64,000 nucleotides of DNA from Nannobrachium achirus (GCA_963921795.1 OY997650.1:21547522-21611521), one strand, 5' to 3'. Positions 1 to 13,228 are shown, counted from the first letter of the stretch. Numbers and translations are program-made. The notes: generated by a model not told the origin, from the letters alone.

Positions 1-158
1 CATGGATTAGTATCGAAGTGTCCTTGATAAACACACTGAACCGCTAACTACTCTCGATGAGCAGGCCTTGCATTGTGTCCGTAGTGTGTCACATTGGTGT
101 GAGAATGTGTGCATGAATGGTTAAATGCAATGCACATTGCAAAGCGCTTTGGAGAGAT

Positions 159-191
<33 letters not shown>

Positions 192-703
192 TGCAAAGCG
201 CTTATTTACGTACACACTGTATATACTGTATACTGTGTACCATTTACCATTTTCAAAACGTTGATTCCGACATTATCTCCAAGGCAGTCCTGCATCACTA
301 CCTTGACAGCTTCATTCAAGCATTGTGATGTACAGCGTCGGGTTATTGTCTATGACTAGACGAGCACTCACCAGCGTGCGGGCTGTTACTTGGCAACACA
401 CACCACTTGTCACATTTCCCGCCCACTCAGGTTGAGCTAAAGCTGCCACGGTGATTGTGTTGCTTCAACGGAAACGTTTCAGCGGCTCGGCGCTATAGTC
501 CCTCGCCTCAAGCCCCACTATGAAAAAGCTCTGTCTTTATTATGGTGTAAAAGGGTGGAGAAATAATGTCAGCATCAGTTATGTCAGCAGAGAGCAGGAT
601 TACTGCGTCCCGCACCTCTCTGAGAGGCGTACGGCAGATTAGTGGGTTTCAGGGCAGGAAATGAAATGTTTGGTCTCTCCACACACTGTGGCTGTGCGGA
701 GTG
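1..703. other. Gene-free flank with (TA)n
   Basis: I see no gene here. A (TA)n tract lies at about 158-184. It is bracketed by two copies of the sequence CATTGCAAAGCGCTT (near 135 and 187), so the microsatellite sits inside a small direct duplication. The rest is unremarkable single-copy-looking sequence. Confidence 0.6.
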
Positions 704-1532
704 TTTGTACAGGCGTGTATGTGTCTCCCGTAGGAAGTGAGGCCGATCGCCCCCCGCTACCCCCGCCTCCCCGTTCTTTGCTCCCAGACCACGCCCCCGA
801 CCGTCGCGATTGGCCGGCTGTACTCTGCTGTACTTCCTGGCCATAATGATAATAATAACAACATAACTCAAAATAGCCCGATTCCACGCTGGCTACTCCC
901 CCCCCCCCCTCTCTTCCCAAACATAATAATAATAACAATAACAATAATAAAATGAACTCAAAATAGTCTGATTCCACGCTGGCTACTTTAGACTAAAGCA
1001 TCAGTCTCCAGACGTTTTTCCCCCTCTCCCTCTCCCTCTCTCTCCCTCTCTTCCCAAACCTGCAGTCACACTGCTTTTCTGTGGGCAGTAATGCCACGCT
1101 ATTCATGTGGTACAGTAATCGAACTTTACATCATTAGATGGTATTTAGCGACGGTCCAACAACAATATTGTCATCGGTCGGTCGGCAGCGTTGTAAATCA
1201 CGCGCATTTTCATTTTTCCAAAAGTCCAAACGTCTCCGCGTATTCAAACGTCTCCACGTATGAGATGTGAAAATACTTTTCGCTGTACTGTACTTGTACT
1301 GTACACTGACAATAAATTGAATCTCATCTCTCTCAAACATCCTTCTACGCGTGACAGCACTAGTGCGACGCGACAACAACAGTAACAGGACATGGCCAGG
1401 AAGTACAGCAGAGTACAGCCGGCCAATCGCGACGGTCGGGGGCGTGGTCTGGGAGCAAAGAACGGGGAGGCGGGGGTAGCGGGGGGCGATCGGCCTCACT
1501 TCCTACGGGAGACACATACACGCTTTGTACAG
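704..1532. mobile_element. Non-autonomous Mutator-like element with 9-bp target duplication
   Basis: An inverted pair of 132 bp (713-844 and 1392-1523) bounds an 811-bp unit. It is identical wherever I compared it, including identical translations from the two strands. Both ends read GCGTGTATGTGTCTCCC inward. TTTGTACAG occurs immediately outside on both sides (704-712 and 1524-1532) as a perfect 9-bp target-site duplication. Long terminal inverted repeats with a 9-bp duplication are typical of Mutator-like elements, so I infer a non-autonomous member. The interior carries two direct copies of a motif ending GATTCCACGCTGGCTAC (near 890 and 970) and A/T-rich trinucleotide runs, but no transposase. 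Reading frames across the termini are shadows of GC-rich repeat sequence. The superfamily is inferred; the boundaries are read directly. Confidence 0.8.
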
Positions 1533-3588
1533 GTACGCTACCTGTCGATAGGAATCTAGAGACGCTAACATAGTGCTGAGACTTCCAGATACCGGGACAG
1601 GAAGACTGAGAGCCGACTTCCTGGGGTTTAGGTGTGACCGATAAGGGTCTTTGCAACAGGTGTTTGAGAGAGTGGGGTACAACCGGATCAACGTATGACC
1701 TCTCTGGTCAAACAATATGCAGGCTCCGGACTATCAATGGGTTTTCCACCTTTGTTTACCATAGATATCTAGTGGAAAGCTTTAAAGGACATGACATAGG
1801 AGGGGTCTAGATAGTACAGCCATAACCAGACATTGGTCAAATAATGTCTGCACTCTGCAAATGCTTTTTGCTGACCCTTGGGGGGAGGGGCAATCACTCT
1901 ACAGTAAACATTTCCCTGTTCTGCTCAAGGCATTGTAGCGTTATAGGCTCTTCTTTCTTGACAAACGCAAACACCACACACGGATACTCCATGTACAGTA
2001 CAGTATATACCACACCCAGTGAGATACGGATTTTATTGGTCAGCTCACTCAAACAGCCCATGCTTTTAGAACGGACAAAACTGAGACAGGGCTCTGGAAT
2101 GTGATCATTTAATAAAGGTTTGTGACTGGTGTTTAATTAGATAAACTTTTCTACTCCGTTACGTGTTGCCCACGCTCTCTCTCTCTCTCTCTCTCTCTCT
2201 GCCCATTAGACCGTGCATGAATTCAGCCGTCTAGTAATTGCACAGACTGAGAAGCAGGAATGTCTCTTTCCCTTCATTAAGTTATAGTTGGGATTGGCAA
2301 GATAAAAGCATTCACATTGTACGGATATGCAAACGTATTAGGTACAGTAATAGATTAGGTTTCTGACTGACTGCTGTAATCTGCGGCCAGACGTTTGGTT
2401 CCTACCCACAGTGCAACAATATGTATTCAGCATGAGTACAAATGTATTGCAGTACTGCTAATTGCACAGTGTATCTGCCACACTTGCTCTGCTCGCACAC
2501 TTTAAATTGCATATAATGTGTCTTGAAGAACGAATATAAAACGGCTGTGCCAGAGTTATTCATGGTTTAATTTATCCTTCTTAGGTGCCAGATTGACAGG
2601 CAGGACGCCATTTTAGCCAGTTCTGATCCAAACCCATAGTCATAAAGCCATTAAGAAATCGAAAGGAATGTGGTGCTGGTCCTTTGAAAGGTAAACCTAA
2701 TGTGCAAGTCTCTCTGTCCCTGCTCAAACTTGGGGCATAATAATAATAATAAAAAAGTTAAATATATCAGGAATAACGACGGAAAAACCATCTTGACTAT
2801 AATTAGTCTCCCCATTCCTTCCATAACGGCGTTCCAGGAGCCTAGCCTTGAACATAATGGGGTCAATATAAATGCAGGGAGACTGCATTTGTCATTCCAC
2901 TCATCAACTTCCAAGAGGACCAAGTTCAGAGAAAACCTGCTGAGATCCATCCTTGCATCTGTTCAACAAATGTCCTTGGTGACTGATTACACTATAGAAT
3001 CCTGTGTGTTCATTTGACTCTGACAGAGTACAAGTAGAACCAAATGGAATAGCTGTCAAGAGTTAAATAAAAACTCGACAAGACCGGAAAGAGAACGAGA
3101 GGGGGGGGGGGGGGGGGGGCAGGAATGTCAATGTCAATGTGTGCATGTGTATGCCTCTTAGCTCCGTTCTCTACCATTTCCTTCCCCCTGGTTCAGGGAG
3201 AGGTTAGGGATGCTGGGTGTGTTTAGGGGGCGATCTTCATCATCTGGGCCGTTTCAGGGGGATCAAACAGACAATCTGCTCTCATCCGCAGGGCCTGGTT
3301 CTGCTCAGCGGCCCTGCTCTAATGAGGGAGGCTCTATGTAAAGAAGGTCCACATCCAGGTGAGGCCAGCGGTTGTTTCTGACCACCAGTCTGTTTACCTT
3401 TACTCTCTTCCCCCCTGTAGGCTTATATTTTTACAGATGCAATTTGCAAGAAATAAAAAAGAACTAGAAAGGCCCAATGCTGGGAAATTGCAACTGTGGT
3501 TGCACTGACGTGAGTCGTGAGGAATCCACTGGGAACTGAATTCCGTCTTACCTTTTATATTATATACTGTGATGTCATGTGAAGCATG
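1533..3588. other. Gene-free stretch with simple repeats
   Basis: I found no convincing exon. It contains a (CT)n tract at 2174-2200, a short (TAA)n run near 2741-2754, and a run of 19 G at 3101-3119. Confidence 0.55.
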
Positions 3589-3888
3589 ACAATTAGCCCT
3601 ATTCACGGCCCGCCCACTCAGCATCCCCCTGGTGCTGAAGTCACGTTTTGAAGGGTAAAACCCTGCTAAAAGCCCATAGAGTTAATACAGAAATCGCAAA
3701 TTTAATGCAATTTCCGAATAGTACAGTATAAAATACGGCATTATAATTTACTTTACCGTTCGAAATAATGATTTGTTGGCTTTAAGTCCAGCTATTTCTG
3801 TTATAGTTTCCCCTTCTAAACTGACGTCAGCACCAGGAAGTTGCTGAGAAATTTGCCGAGTGGGCGGGCCGTGAATAGGGCTAATTGT
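3589..3888. mobile_element. 300-bp MITE with 31-bp perfect TIRs
   Basis: ACAATTAGCCCTATTCACGG begins a 31-bp terminal repeat at 3589-3619 whose exact complement is at 3858-3888. The symmetry continues inward with gaps: CCTGGTGCTGA on the left and TCAGCACCAGG on the right. No coding capacity is visible. I could not define an unambiguous target-site duplication (flanks GAAGCATG and GACAAGGG), so the superfamily is left open. Confidence 0.75.
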
Positions 3889-4302
3889 GACAAGGGAGTG
3901 TGAGGCATTACCAAAAGCTTCTCTTTTACAAGTTCACAAAAAGCAGGTGCGTTGCCTGTAGCAACCACACTAATAAATAAAATGGTTCACTCAGTTCAAC
4001 TGGAGAATTCACAAGTTTGTCCAATTCCTGGGTAATGGTTCTAGAAGAGAGCGGCCCTTCTTCCTTGCTTGTCAAAGTGGAGAGCCTCGCGTCAACGTGA
4101 ACAGTCAGGAAGTGAGAAGAAGGGGTCAATCACCCAAAACAATAGATGCCGTGCTGCTGCCTCACCAGGGGGAAGGCAGAGACAATGTTGCAAAAAACAG
4201 AATTTGTGCCCAGAGTGCTGTGAAATCTGGTATTATTGTGACCATTTCTCCCCAAAAACCATACAGTACTTTTTGAATCACAGATCCCTCATGGTGCAGT
4301 GT

Positions 4303-4316
4303 ACGTCACGTGACGT
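4303..4316. promoter_or_regulatory. Palindromic E-box/CRE-like site
   Basis: ACGTCACGTGACGT is a perfect 14-bp palindrome. It combines a CACGTG E-box with two overlapping TGACG half-sites, of the sort bound by bHLH-ZIP or bZIP factors. There is no adjacent gene, so function is speculative. Confidence 0.2.
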
Positions 4317-4348
4317 GAGAGACCCCCTGCAGCCCGATGCATAAAAAA

Positions 4349-4657
4349 CCATAGGGCAGGGGTCTTCAACAGGGGGTCCGGGAACCCTAGGGGGTCCTCA
4401 GAGTTACTACAGGGGGTCCTCCAAATCTTTGTGTGACAGAAACTTTTGGTGTAGAGGGGAAAAGAGCAGAATAAGTACAGAGTGAAAGGTCAAGTTTTTT
4501 AAGTATTGACTGTTAAATATCTGAAAACACAAATTGACACGAATCCAAAATATACTTTGTGCTGTCAAACGATGAAACCATATGGAATCTATCAACAGGT
4601 TGTGGGGGGAACTAAAGGGTCCTTGGCCTGAAAACGTTGAAGGCTCCTGCTATAGGG
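4349..4657. mobile_element. hAT-type MITE with 8-bp TSD
   Basis: The element at 4357-4649 (293 bp) begins CAGGGGTCTTCAAC and ends GTTGAAGGCTCCTG, which are imperfect inverted termini. Flanking octamers CCATAGGG and CTATAGGG differ at one position, as expected for an old 8-bp hAT duplication. The interior contains GGGGTCC-rich blocks common to fish hAT MITEs and no reading frame of note. Confidence 0.7.
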
Positions 4658-4803
4658 ACTGATCCAGGAGCAGCTACTAACATTTTCTTTTCCCCCCTGT
4701 TCAACTCTCTCAGCTTTTTCCCTAACTGTACTTCTCCATCGCTCTCTTCTCTGTCTTCTGTCACGGCTCATAAAGGAGAGGAGCTTTCTTTAAGCACAGG
4801 AAG

Positions 4804-4843
4804 CACTCCTCTCACAATTGCTTCCTCAATTGTGAGGAGAGTG
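4804..4843. repeat. Imperfect 17-bp hairpin
   Basis: Two 17-nt arms (4804-4820 and 4827-4843) are inverted copies differing at two adjacent positions, around a CTTCCT loop. Each contains TCACAATTG or its complement. It could form a stem-loop, but nothing links it to a known RNA. Confidence 0.5.
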
Positions 4844-5730
4844 TGAGTGCTTGGCTCGCAAACAATGGCAATTAAATCCTACATAAAAAAATAAATTAAA
4901 AAAACTTAGTGAATAACAATCATAGAAGGAAAGTTCACAGGTACAATTAAATTCAACAATAATTCATAATAATATTGTCTCAACAAAATGATAACAATCT
5001 GTGATTTTCACTTCACTTCGAGAATTGCACTCGACAATGAACAGGACACAGAATACTAGCCTGGCTTGGCCAGACTATATACTAATGCAGCTAACTAACT
5101 GCAGTATACATCCCCTCCTTGTTTTAACATGAGTGGATTGTCTAGCTGAGCTAGGCTAACAGAATACAACAGCAGTTGCCTCTATTGTGATTTTGAGAGT
5201 GTGACTCCATTTTTCAAAGCATCAATATAAAATATATTGTTGATTTTAGTGTTAAAGCTTATCAAAAACCTAGCTTCAAAATCCATGAAGCAGGTTCAGC
5301 AAGAATTTCTTTATATACATAACGCTCAAGCTATTGGGAATATTCTTCCTCCGTTTCAGGCTTGATCAAGTCCTTGAGTCATAAAATCAAGTTCACGAAT
5401 TAGCCTCATTCCTGAAGGTAACCTCCACTCCCGTTATAGTGCAGTGCAGTGCCCAACTCCAATTCCCACCGTAGTCAGTCAGTCATGGGGCAGGGTGTGT
5501 GGGTGGGGGGATGGTCGTTTCTTTTTTCCCAGGCCTTCGCATACACAAGTCCACAACAAACTGATTTCCTTTCCCCTTGAATGTAGCAGGCATTGGTAAG
5601 CAGCGAGGCCTGCCTCGGACAATGGCCTCCCCCTCAGAGCACACTGTCACTCACACACTGTGGAGAGACACCTCACAGCAGGACGCAGACCGGCCCCCCG
5701 AGACTTAACGAAATGACACCTTCTCACACA

Positions 5731-5771
<41 letters not shown>

Positions 5772-8700
5772 ACCTCTGAGGCCACTAATTAGCTTGCTTG
5801 GCTCTGTGTGTGAATATGGACTGGGTTCGGGGGCGGCAGCTGTCTTGATAAGAATCCCCTCTGAAGAAAGAGGAAGACACAAGCAATAGGGGAGTGAGAA
5901 AGACAGGGGTGGGTGTGGGGGTGGAATAAAGGAGTTCATCTCCCGCTGCGTTTCTGGCCCATGCTGACAGCCAATTACCTGCATGCAAGGCTGCGGCCTA
6001 TCCCAGTCTCTCTGTCAGTGTCTGTCTCCCTCTTTAGGAAGCATTTTTGGACAATTCCGTTTCCTGAACGAGGAAGCCCCCCCCGTCTCCCACTGCGGCT
6101 AGGTCGCTATCCTCTCTGCCCCAGACATGTCAGACGACTGTTCTAAAAACCAGAGCCCTTTTCACATAGGCTTTGTTCCCTCCGGCAGAGGGCTGCCTTC
6201 TGCTCTTTTCACACCAGCGGAGTCCTGCTATCTCTGGCCCTTAGTTAGTTCTGTCTGATGCTCATTTCAGTCAGACCTCTGGCTAATTCAAATCTTTTTT
6301 AGACTGTCTGTCGTTTACATTGGCAGCTATTTAATGTTCCGTATTACCCACTGAAAGTGTCAAATCGAGAGGAGGCATTTATGTAAGCGAGAATATACGA
6401 CAACGAGGTGTCCCAATCTAGGAGAATTACGCAGTCTGCATGGCCACTAACCAATGACAAAACATGCTTTATATACATCATTTGTTTTACTTTTAATTTA
6501 ATACAATTAATTTCAATTGAGACTAATAATGACATATTTTGCCACAATGACCATTCCAGATACATGTGTGGTGGGACAACTTCCCTAAATAATATTTTTA
6601 GTCTTGAGTTGTGACTGCCTGTCCCCTACACTTCAGCCAAAAGGATGGAACCCGAAATGTATTTTCTCTTACATTTTAATTTCCCCCAGAGATGTATTAC
6701 TAGAAAAGCTAATAGCAAAAACAAGCAACACTCAGTTGCAAAGTTACATAGTACTACTTTAATACAAAGACGTTCTACTCCTACAAATAGCTGCTACAGT
6801 TACATGCAGTTTAATACTTAATGAGCATAATGATTTATGACGGTGAAGGTGCCAGCCAATCAGAAGCGAGTATTTCTCGTGGCCACAATATAGTTATGTT
6901 TAATGTGGAATGTAATGTGTGCCATGACTCATGACACTAAGATACTGATAAAGATGAGTGCCGATCAGGTTGGATCTTGTCTTACGAGGTGCACTATTGA
7001 TCGTCAGTGCACTTAAAAAGGTTAATCAGTTGGTGCGATATACAAGAATAAGTACTATGGAGGTTCCCAGACCTTAAGCTATATTCAGTTTGTTGGGAGA
7101 GAACACAGTGATGTGCATTCAAGCTTACCTTTGATGGAGAGATGGGAGATGGCATCATCAGTCATATGGACATGAGGGGAGAGAATGAAGAGAAAAAAAG
7201 AACATTAGCCATGAGCTCAACATTAACACAACAGGAAAAAGCTCGTATCTGCCAACATTTTTGTTGAATGTGACCTCGAGGCAATGTTTCCATCTTTAAG
7301 AGCTGTGTTTTCTTTAATGTGCGACTCAACAATACATCATCACTGTACCAGCGAGATCCCTCCTGGCACAGAAACTGTGCACATGTGAGAGAGGAAGACA
7401 AGGTGAGATAAATCAATCCAGGTGGAAACACAAATATATCTATTCATCACTTTCGTTCATAAAAGTTTGTACAGAAACCGACGTCCGCGATGGATTTACG
7501 GTTCGTCGTTGCGGGCGGTGAGTGCAATGGAAACAAAGTCACATGGGCCACAACAGGTTTCTGGGCAATCCAGCAGGGAGCAGATGAGGTCAATCCATCT
7601 CAAGCTCTCTCTTTCCTCTACCCTCATTCTAATGCTTTTACCCCTTTCCAGCTTTCTTCTGTCTTTCTTCTCTCTCTTTTCTCTCTCAGAGGGGGAAAAA
7701 AATCCATGAAAAGGTGCACAAACCGCAGTCTCTAAAAGCCCCCCTGAGCACTACAATATCAATCTTTTTTTGCCGTCCCTTCCCATCTATCTTCCCACTG
7801 GTTTGGACCCATCTCGGCGCCGTATGTACGCCGCAGGAGGGGAGAGGGGAGGGGAGGGGAGGAGGAAAATAACAGACAACAGTGCATCTGAAATGACAAA
7901 GCGGTGGAGATCCATCTTGTGGAGTCTCCAGAACAGACCTTTCCGTCAACCACAGGGTCCAGCCCCCACCCAAATATCATACCTCACTGACACGGCTCAG
8001 AGTACATTGCTTTATTGCCTGTAAAATAGACACAGTGGCCTATTTATAAGAGGATTAAATACATAAAGGAAGGAGGCGGGAGGGCGTTCCGTCCTTGCTG
8101 TCTCTCTCACCCCTATGATGGGGGTGGAGGGGTGGCATTAGTAGAGGACAATACAACATACAGTATATATGTGGCCTGACGCGACCACTAGTATACCCCC
8201 ACTAGTAAACCCCCCCCCCCCCCCAGTGTGGAGGCAGGGCACTGTGATGTGATCGCTAGTCAAACCAGTGGATGCTGCCTGCGAAGGTACTAAGACACAG
8301 CAGCTATTTATTTGCCTATGTCACCCTCGAGATTGACGTGAGAGAAAAATGACCGTTGTATGAATAATGGTCAGTGGTTTTGAAATATATATATATATTG
8401 TAACAGAGGATTCAATTAGGTGCGTTACTCACCTCTTACCTTAGGGGCGGTTACTATAGAGACAGGTCATGCAAATCCGCCACGCCCAAATATAGGTACA
8501 CAAGATCGGAGGCAAATCGAATGTATTTCTACATGTTTGAGCACTTAATCCGGGTTCATACTCCATCGTGGTGGTGTTGTGTGTGGTGACAAGCAGATCT
8601 ACGACGAGGTCGTAGCTCCTCTATTTTTGGGCACGCGTCACCACCGCGCAACAAGGTATAAATTAAGCATTAGACTGAAGCGAATGGAAAAGTGCGCAAA

Positions 8701-10228
8701 GTAAGGCGACCCCGTAAGAGCACTGCTGGGCACAAAATGACATGCACTCACTGGGATACGATGCTTTTAGACAACAAGGCAAGCACACAAATGCAGCCAT
8801 GCCTGCACCCGTGCACACACACACAAATATGCACACCCACACACAAGATGCAGGCTATAAAAGGGAGTTAAGACACACACTGTATCTACACACACTTGCA
8901 CCCCGAGGAGAGGATTATGGAGCCTCCTACTGAGCCGAAATGTTAAAGGAAAGCAGCTGAATCTGAATCTTGCCTAATAGATGGCGAGGCCTCTTTTACC
9001 AACCATGCACTTATTCTCCCTCAGACAAACACACATACTGCTAGCTAACTCCACCCCCGCACAGCCAGAGCAGAGTAACTACCAGCTCCATTGGAGGCAA
9101 CCCACCTGGGTCTGTCTGCTGCTGCCTCCAGTTTGTCTTTGAGTGTCTTCAAAAGGACGATCGGCCAATAAATCTCACACTGCTGTATTTAGGTGTAAAG
9201 GAAACCCCTCTGAGTTTTAGCATTATCAGTGGCTCTCACCCCCCGCTCATGTATCAGTAGCACAAAGAGAAGCTCTCCTTCCCTCTCCACATCAATGGCC
9301 GCTGCCTGTGCCTCCAGACCTAGCCATTTAATGATTTTCTCTCAGGCTTCAGTGGTGGAGAAACCTTAGCAAAGTAAAAACACCCAAGAATGTGACCTCC
9401 CACACACACGTCCAACAAAAACAAAACAACAACATATCTATCCATCTTCAATTTTATCTCTATATAGTTGTGAGTGGAAAGATGAATGGACGGCAGATAT
9501 ATACATATTTATATATTATGACAAATATATATATATATAAAAAAACAAGTGTATACACCCTCAGTTATGGTACTGAAGGAAAGAGGGTTAATCACAAGGT
9601 TTATTAACTAGCCTACTTACACACACAGTAGTGAGAATACAAGAGCAGGGAATTGTGTGTGCACCTGCAGTTTCTTTTCTTTCTTAAAAAAATATTTAAA
9701 TAATCTGCTACATGCTCAATTCCAGTTACTTTTAAGATTACTCTGTGCAGGTCGGGAGCTAAAAAAAGTATGTATTTTTAAGTTCACTTTCAGCCATGAA
9801 CAGCTCCAGCTGCACCTCATGCCTGCATACACCTGCTTCACCACCAATGCCCCACTGACGTTCTCCTAAATCACTCATTCTGATCGTAAATCACAGGAAA
9901 ACGCTTTGTTTGAGGTCAGGACCGTCAGGTGATGTTACAGTTGGATCACACAGGTCAGTACTATCTGAGGTGGCAAAGGTTGCTAACTCATGCCATGCAT
10001 TACCAGGTGTATAGCCTACATATGTGTTTTTATATCATCTGCTGCCAGAAGATGATACATCTGTTCTTATGCCAAATTTATCCTCAGTCGTACGATGGTG
10101 TTGCACCCCAAAAATAGCAGATCTACAAGCTCGCAATGCCTGGTTCCATGCAGACTGGTGATCCGGGCTCGCACTCATACACACGCTCTTGTCTACAGAG
10201 GATGCATGCCTGCGCATCCTGTCTCAAC
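4844..10228. other. Gene-free stretch with microsatellites
   Basis: I see no supported gene. Simple sequence includes (CT)n followed by (CA)n at 5731-5773, a C-run at 8210-8224, and short (TA)n runs near 8386 and 9525. A half-copy of the window's recurrent hairpin module lies at 10111-10138 (AAAATAGCAGATCTAC...). The remaining sequence is A/T-rich and shows no splice-bounded frame. Confidence 0.5.
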
Positions 10229-10530
10229 TAGGGATGGGACGATATGAACATTTCATGTCATGATTATTGTGAAATTGTGATTTACGATATTATCGAGATA
10301 ATCAAAAATATCCCCAGCATCCATTATCCTGGGCGGAACATTTGCCAAAAAATAGCAGATCTACAAGCTCACAACACGATCTGCTATTCTTTGGAGATTT
10401 GGTAGAGTGAAAAAAAAAGACTATCAAGTATGTTATTTCCAGGTCCGCTTTACTTCACGTTAAATTTAAATCTCCATAAGATTATTGTGAGTGTTTTTTT
10501 AATCACGATAATAACGATTATCCCTTGTCT
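10229..10530. mobile_element. MITE with TAGGGATGGGACGATA terminus
   Basis: It starts TAGGGATGGGACGATATG and matches the complete element at 30208-30535 through the phrases TTTACGATATTATCG and CACGATAATAACG. The right terminus is decayed: the expected ATCGTCCCATCCCTA is missing. A hairpin module sits inside it at 10351-10388. Confidence 0.6.
10351..10388. repeat. Recurrent hairpin module, shortened copy
   Basis: Arms AATAGCAGATC and GATCTGCTATT form an 11-bp perfect stem. The loop retains TACAAGCTCACAAC from the full-length left arm, so most of the right arm appears deleted. The flanks CCAAA/TTTGG extend the symmetry into the host MITE. Confidence 0.65.
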
Positions 10531-12719
10531 CGACACGTGTAGCCTTTTTTTGTACAAAAGATGCACACGCATCCAAAGCATCGCTTTGAGTAGACAGTCA
10601 GTCTCTGTACACACACAAACACATATATTTTTTAAAATTTCTACTTATCCCAGATCTAAACAAGTGACCTATTTTAGATTCAAAACAGCCATTTCAGTAT
10701 TCGGCGTGTCTAATGTGCAGCCCCTGCTCAGTGCCTCTCATGTGTCCTTCAAAAGTCTGGCCTATGGTTCCATCTGGCCAGCACCCAGGAGCCTGGCTGC
10801 GGGGCTACGTGGCCCAGATCCAGCTCTCAGGTGTCAGCCCTATTGATTGAGGCCGGGAGGGCCGGGGTACAGTCTTAGGTAAACCCCCCGCCCCCACCTT
10901 TTGAAACCTAGCCCTGGGCCTTTGGGAGAGCTGAGAGCAGGGTAAGGTTGGGCTACTACCTTCCCTGTCCTGTAAGCAGCCTGTTTGTTTTCGTTCTCCG
11001 TTTCAGCAGGGTGTATTGATCCATGGAACCTACCTCAGGGTCTTGTCTGCGGGAGACCCAGACTTGCCCCCGTAATGGACTGATGGGCTTACACAAGGAA
11101 GCAGAATGGATGTGAGCATGGGCGGAAATATAGGGTACGCCTGGTAGCTAAGGCACCCAGTTATAGACAGTTCTCCCTCATCTGAGTCGTCTCACTCATC
11201 CACATTCCTGATACTTTGCCGATTTTCACACCTTACTCCCATAGAAATGCAAATAGCACCCCATTGAATAGAGAAAAATCAACGCCCATGGACGTGAGCT
11301 GCATTGTAAAGAGGTACAGAAAATACTCCTTATGGTTTGAAATGTACAAACAGATGTAATGCATCATATAATTAGCCTCTCAAATTATAACAGAGATTAA
11401 GTACTGAACTCATTCATTTGGCAATTGTGAATGAGTAGACGTGTTCTTATTGGTGTGTGTTCGTGGGGGGGGGGGGGGTGTCATTATCCCCCCGCTCCGT
11501 ACCTGCTGCTATGGACAGCATCTTCCAACAGGGGTTTCCAAGGCAACAACAACAGGACAGTGATCCTCAAGGGGCAAGGTGCTTCGATAGAGTTCAAAGC
11601 TCAATTAAGGGTAATTTATTTTTGCCAGGAGAAGTAATGACCCTCCCCCCAGCCCCCAACTCCCCTTGTCTTGCCAATAAGCTAAGTGATCGATTTATTT
11701 GGCTGCTGCATTTAATGCTTGATGCTTTAAGATAATTTGTACGATATATAATAAAATACTCTCAATACATTATAAGAGATGCCCTCTGGTCTGATCCACA
11801 GCCATTACTCCTTTGTGACAATAGCAGGGCACTGCCAGCCCAGCCCTCCACCTCACTGCTGGATGACCTGGATAAGCGCTGCGGTCCAGACCGTGCCTGC
11901 AGGCTGTTTCCACTTATAGTAGATCTGAAGCAATATCAACTGTATGTCTTTGAAGTGCCCGCCCTGCCCAACCCCCCACTCTGACACTCCTCTGCGTGGG
12001 TTAAAAAGACCATGGTGTCATTGAGGACCAACAGTGAGATGGTTAGAGATGCCACATGAATGCAAAAGATGCCTTTTGACAAATGCTGCAGCTCTCAAGT
12101 GACTTCAGCCCCCCTCGCCCCACCACTCCCCTCCGGGCCAGACCACCACCAATGGGTCAGACCAGGGACCATTCCTCATGGCTTATTAAGTCCCACAGTG
12201 CTCAAAACAGGGCACATCAAATAGCAATCACAACATGCACAAATATTTATGTACACGCACAGCAATGCAATCCATCGGCATCGGGGAGAGATACTATACG
12301 GCTAATTCGGGGCAAATGACATTTACTGGGGGAGTTATTTAGATACTATCGGTGGCTGGGGTCTTTGTGCTAAAGGGGATTAGTGCCACCGTGCCCGGCG
12401 TTGAAAGGCGTCTTTGTGGCTGTAGTCTTTAGCGGGATGGGAGCGCCGGCTCAGATGGCTGCACGGCGGAGGGTGTCAGTTATCAGGGCCCCCGCCATGC
12501 CCTGCTAATCTCTGGCCCCGCAGAGTTCCTGAACCCCAGCCAGCATGTCCCGCACGGCTCTCTGGTGTTCCTTCCAGACCAGAAGGGGGGGGACAATGAT
12601 GGGCATTCAGAGAGGGAGAACCGTTGAACCGTCAGCCTCTCCTCCTTGAGCAGGCAGCAGTAAGGACAGGGCACAGGCTGAGGTTGAGGGGGTGAATGCA
12701 AAGAAACCCCTAAATAGAA
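10531..12719. other. Gene-free stretch; possible conserved non-coding blocks
   Basis: No gene is visible. A G-run lies at 11465-11478. The A/T-balanced, non-repetitive blocks near 11580-11625 and 11675-11740 resemble vertebrate conserved non-coding elements in texture, but this is only an impression that needs an alignment. Confidence 0.35.
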
Positions 12720-12969
12720 CAGTGATTCTCAATCTCAACCTGTGGGTCTGCCGGGACCCCCAGGGGGACCCCCAAAATATTTTTGGGAGTCCCAGATGAT
12801 TAGCTTAATGTGAAACACTGTTTTCTCACTCAAAAGTAAACAAACCAACATAAAGTTTAAGTGTATAGAGGGTATAAGCACATTTCTAAAGTGACAATTT
12901 AATGACTTTTTAATACCTCTCTCTAAAATGACAGGTTAAACATTGGCCAAATTCTCAAATATTAGAGGC

Positions 12970-12998
12970 CTCGCGTTGTAGCCGATCTACAACGCGAG
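12970..12998. repeat. 12-bp perfect hairpin
   Basis: CTCGCGTTGTAG and CTACAACGCGAG flank the loop CCGAT. The words AACGCG, CCGATCTAC and TTGTAG are those of the recurrent hairpin module in rearranged order, so this is probably a derivative of it. Confidence 0.65.
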
Positions 12999-13103
12999 AC
13001 GTTGTGAGCATGTATATTTTTTCAAAAAAGTATTTGATGAAGAAAATGAAAAAATGTAATGATTTCCATAAACAAAATGTAAATACGTTTTAGAAGTTGT
13101 GAA

Positions 13104-13170
13104 AATAGCCGATCTACAAGCTCACAGCATGGTGTGAAGCAACACGCTGTGTGGTTGTAGATCGGCTATT
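13104..13170. repeat. Recurrent hairpin module, full-length copy
   Basis: A 16-bp perfect outer stem pairs AATAGCCGATCTACAA (13104-13119) with its complement at 13155-13170. The inner part keeps GCTCACAGC opposite a degenerate GCTGTGTGG. This is one of the clearest copies of the module. A further left-half copy lies at 13279-13298. Confidence 0.75.
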
Positions 13171-13228
13171 GTCTCTAGTTTGGGTCCCGGGCAAACGTCT
13201 AATCTCCTGAAAAGTTTGGGAACCGCTG

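Larger units (their letters stand above)
12720..13228. mobile_element. hAT-like MITE with CAGTG(A/G)TTCTCAA-type ends
   Basis: It starts CAGTGATTCTCAATCTC and ends GTTTGGGAACCGCTG, the CAGTGGTTCTCAAA-type inverted termini seen several times in this window. The interior carries GGGACCCCCAGGGGG and two hairpins (12970-12998, near the element's midpoint, and 13104-13170). Flanking octamers do not match, so the copy is old or its ends are eroded. Confidence 0.6.

Noticed and set aside
584..1656. Identical proline/arginine-rich frames on both strands near 0.7 and 1.4 kb
   Set aside because: They are the two copies of the 132-bp terminal inverted repeat of one element, not duplicated genes.
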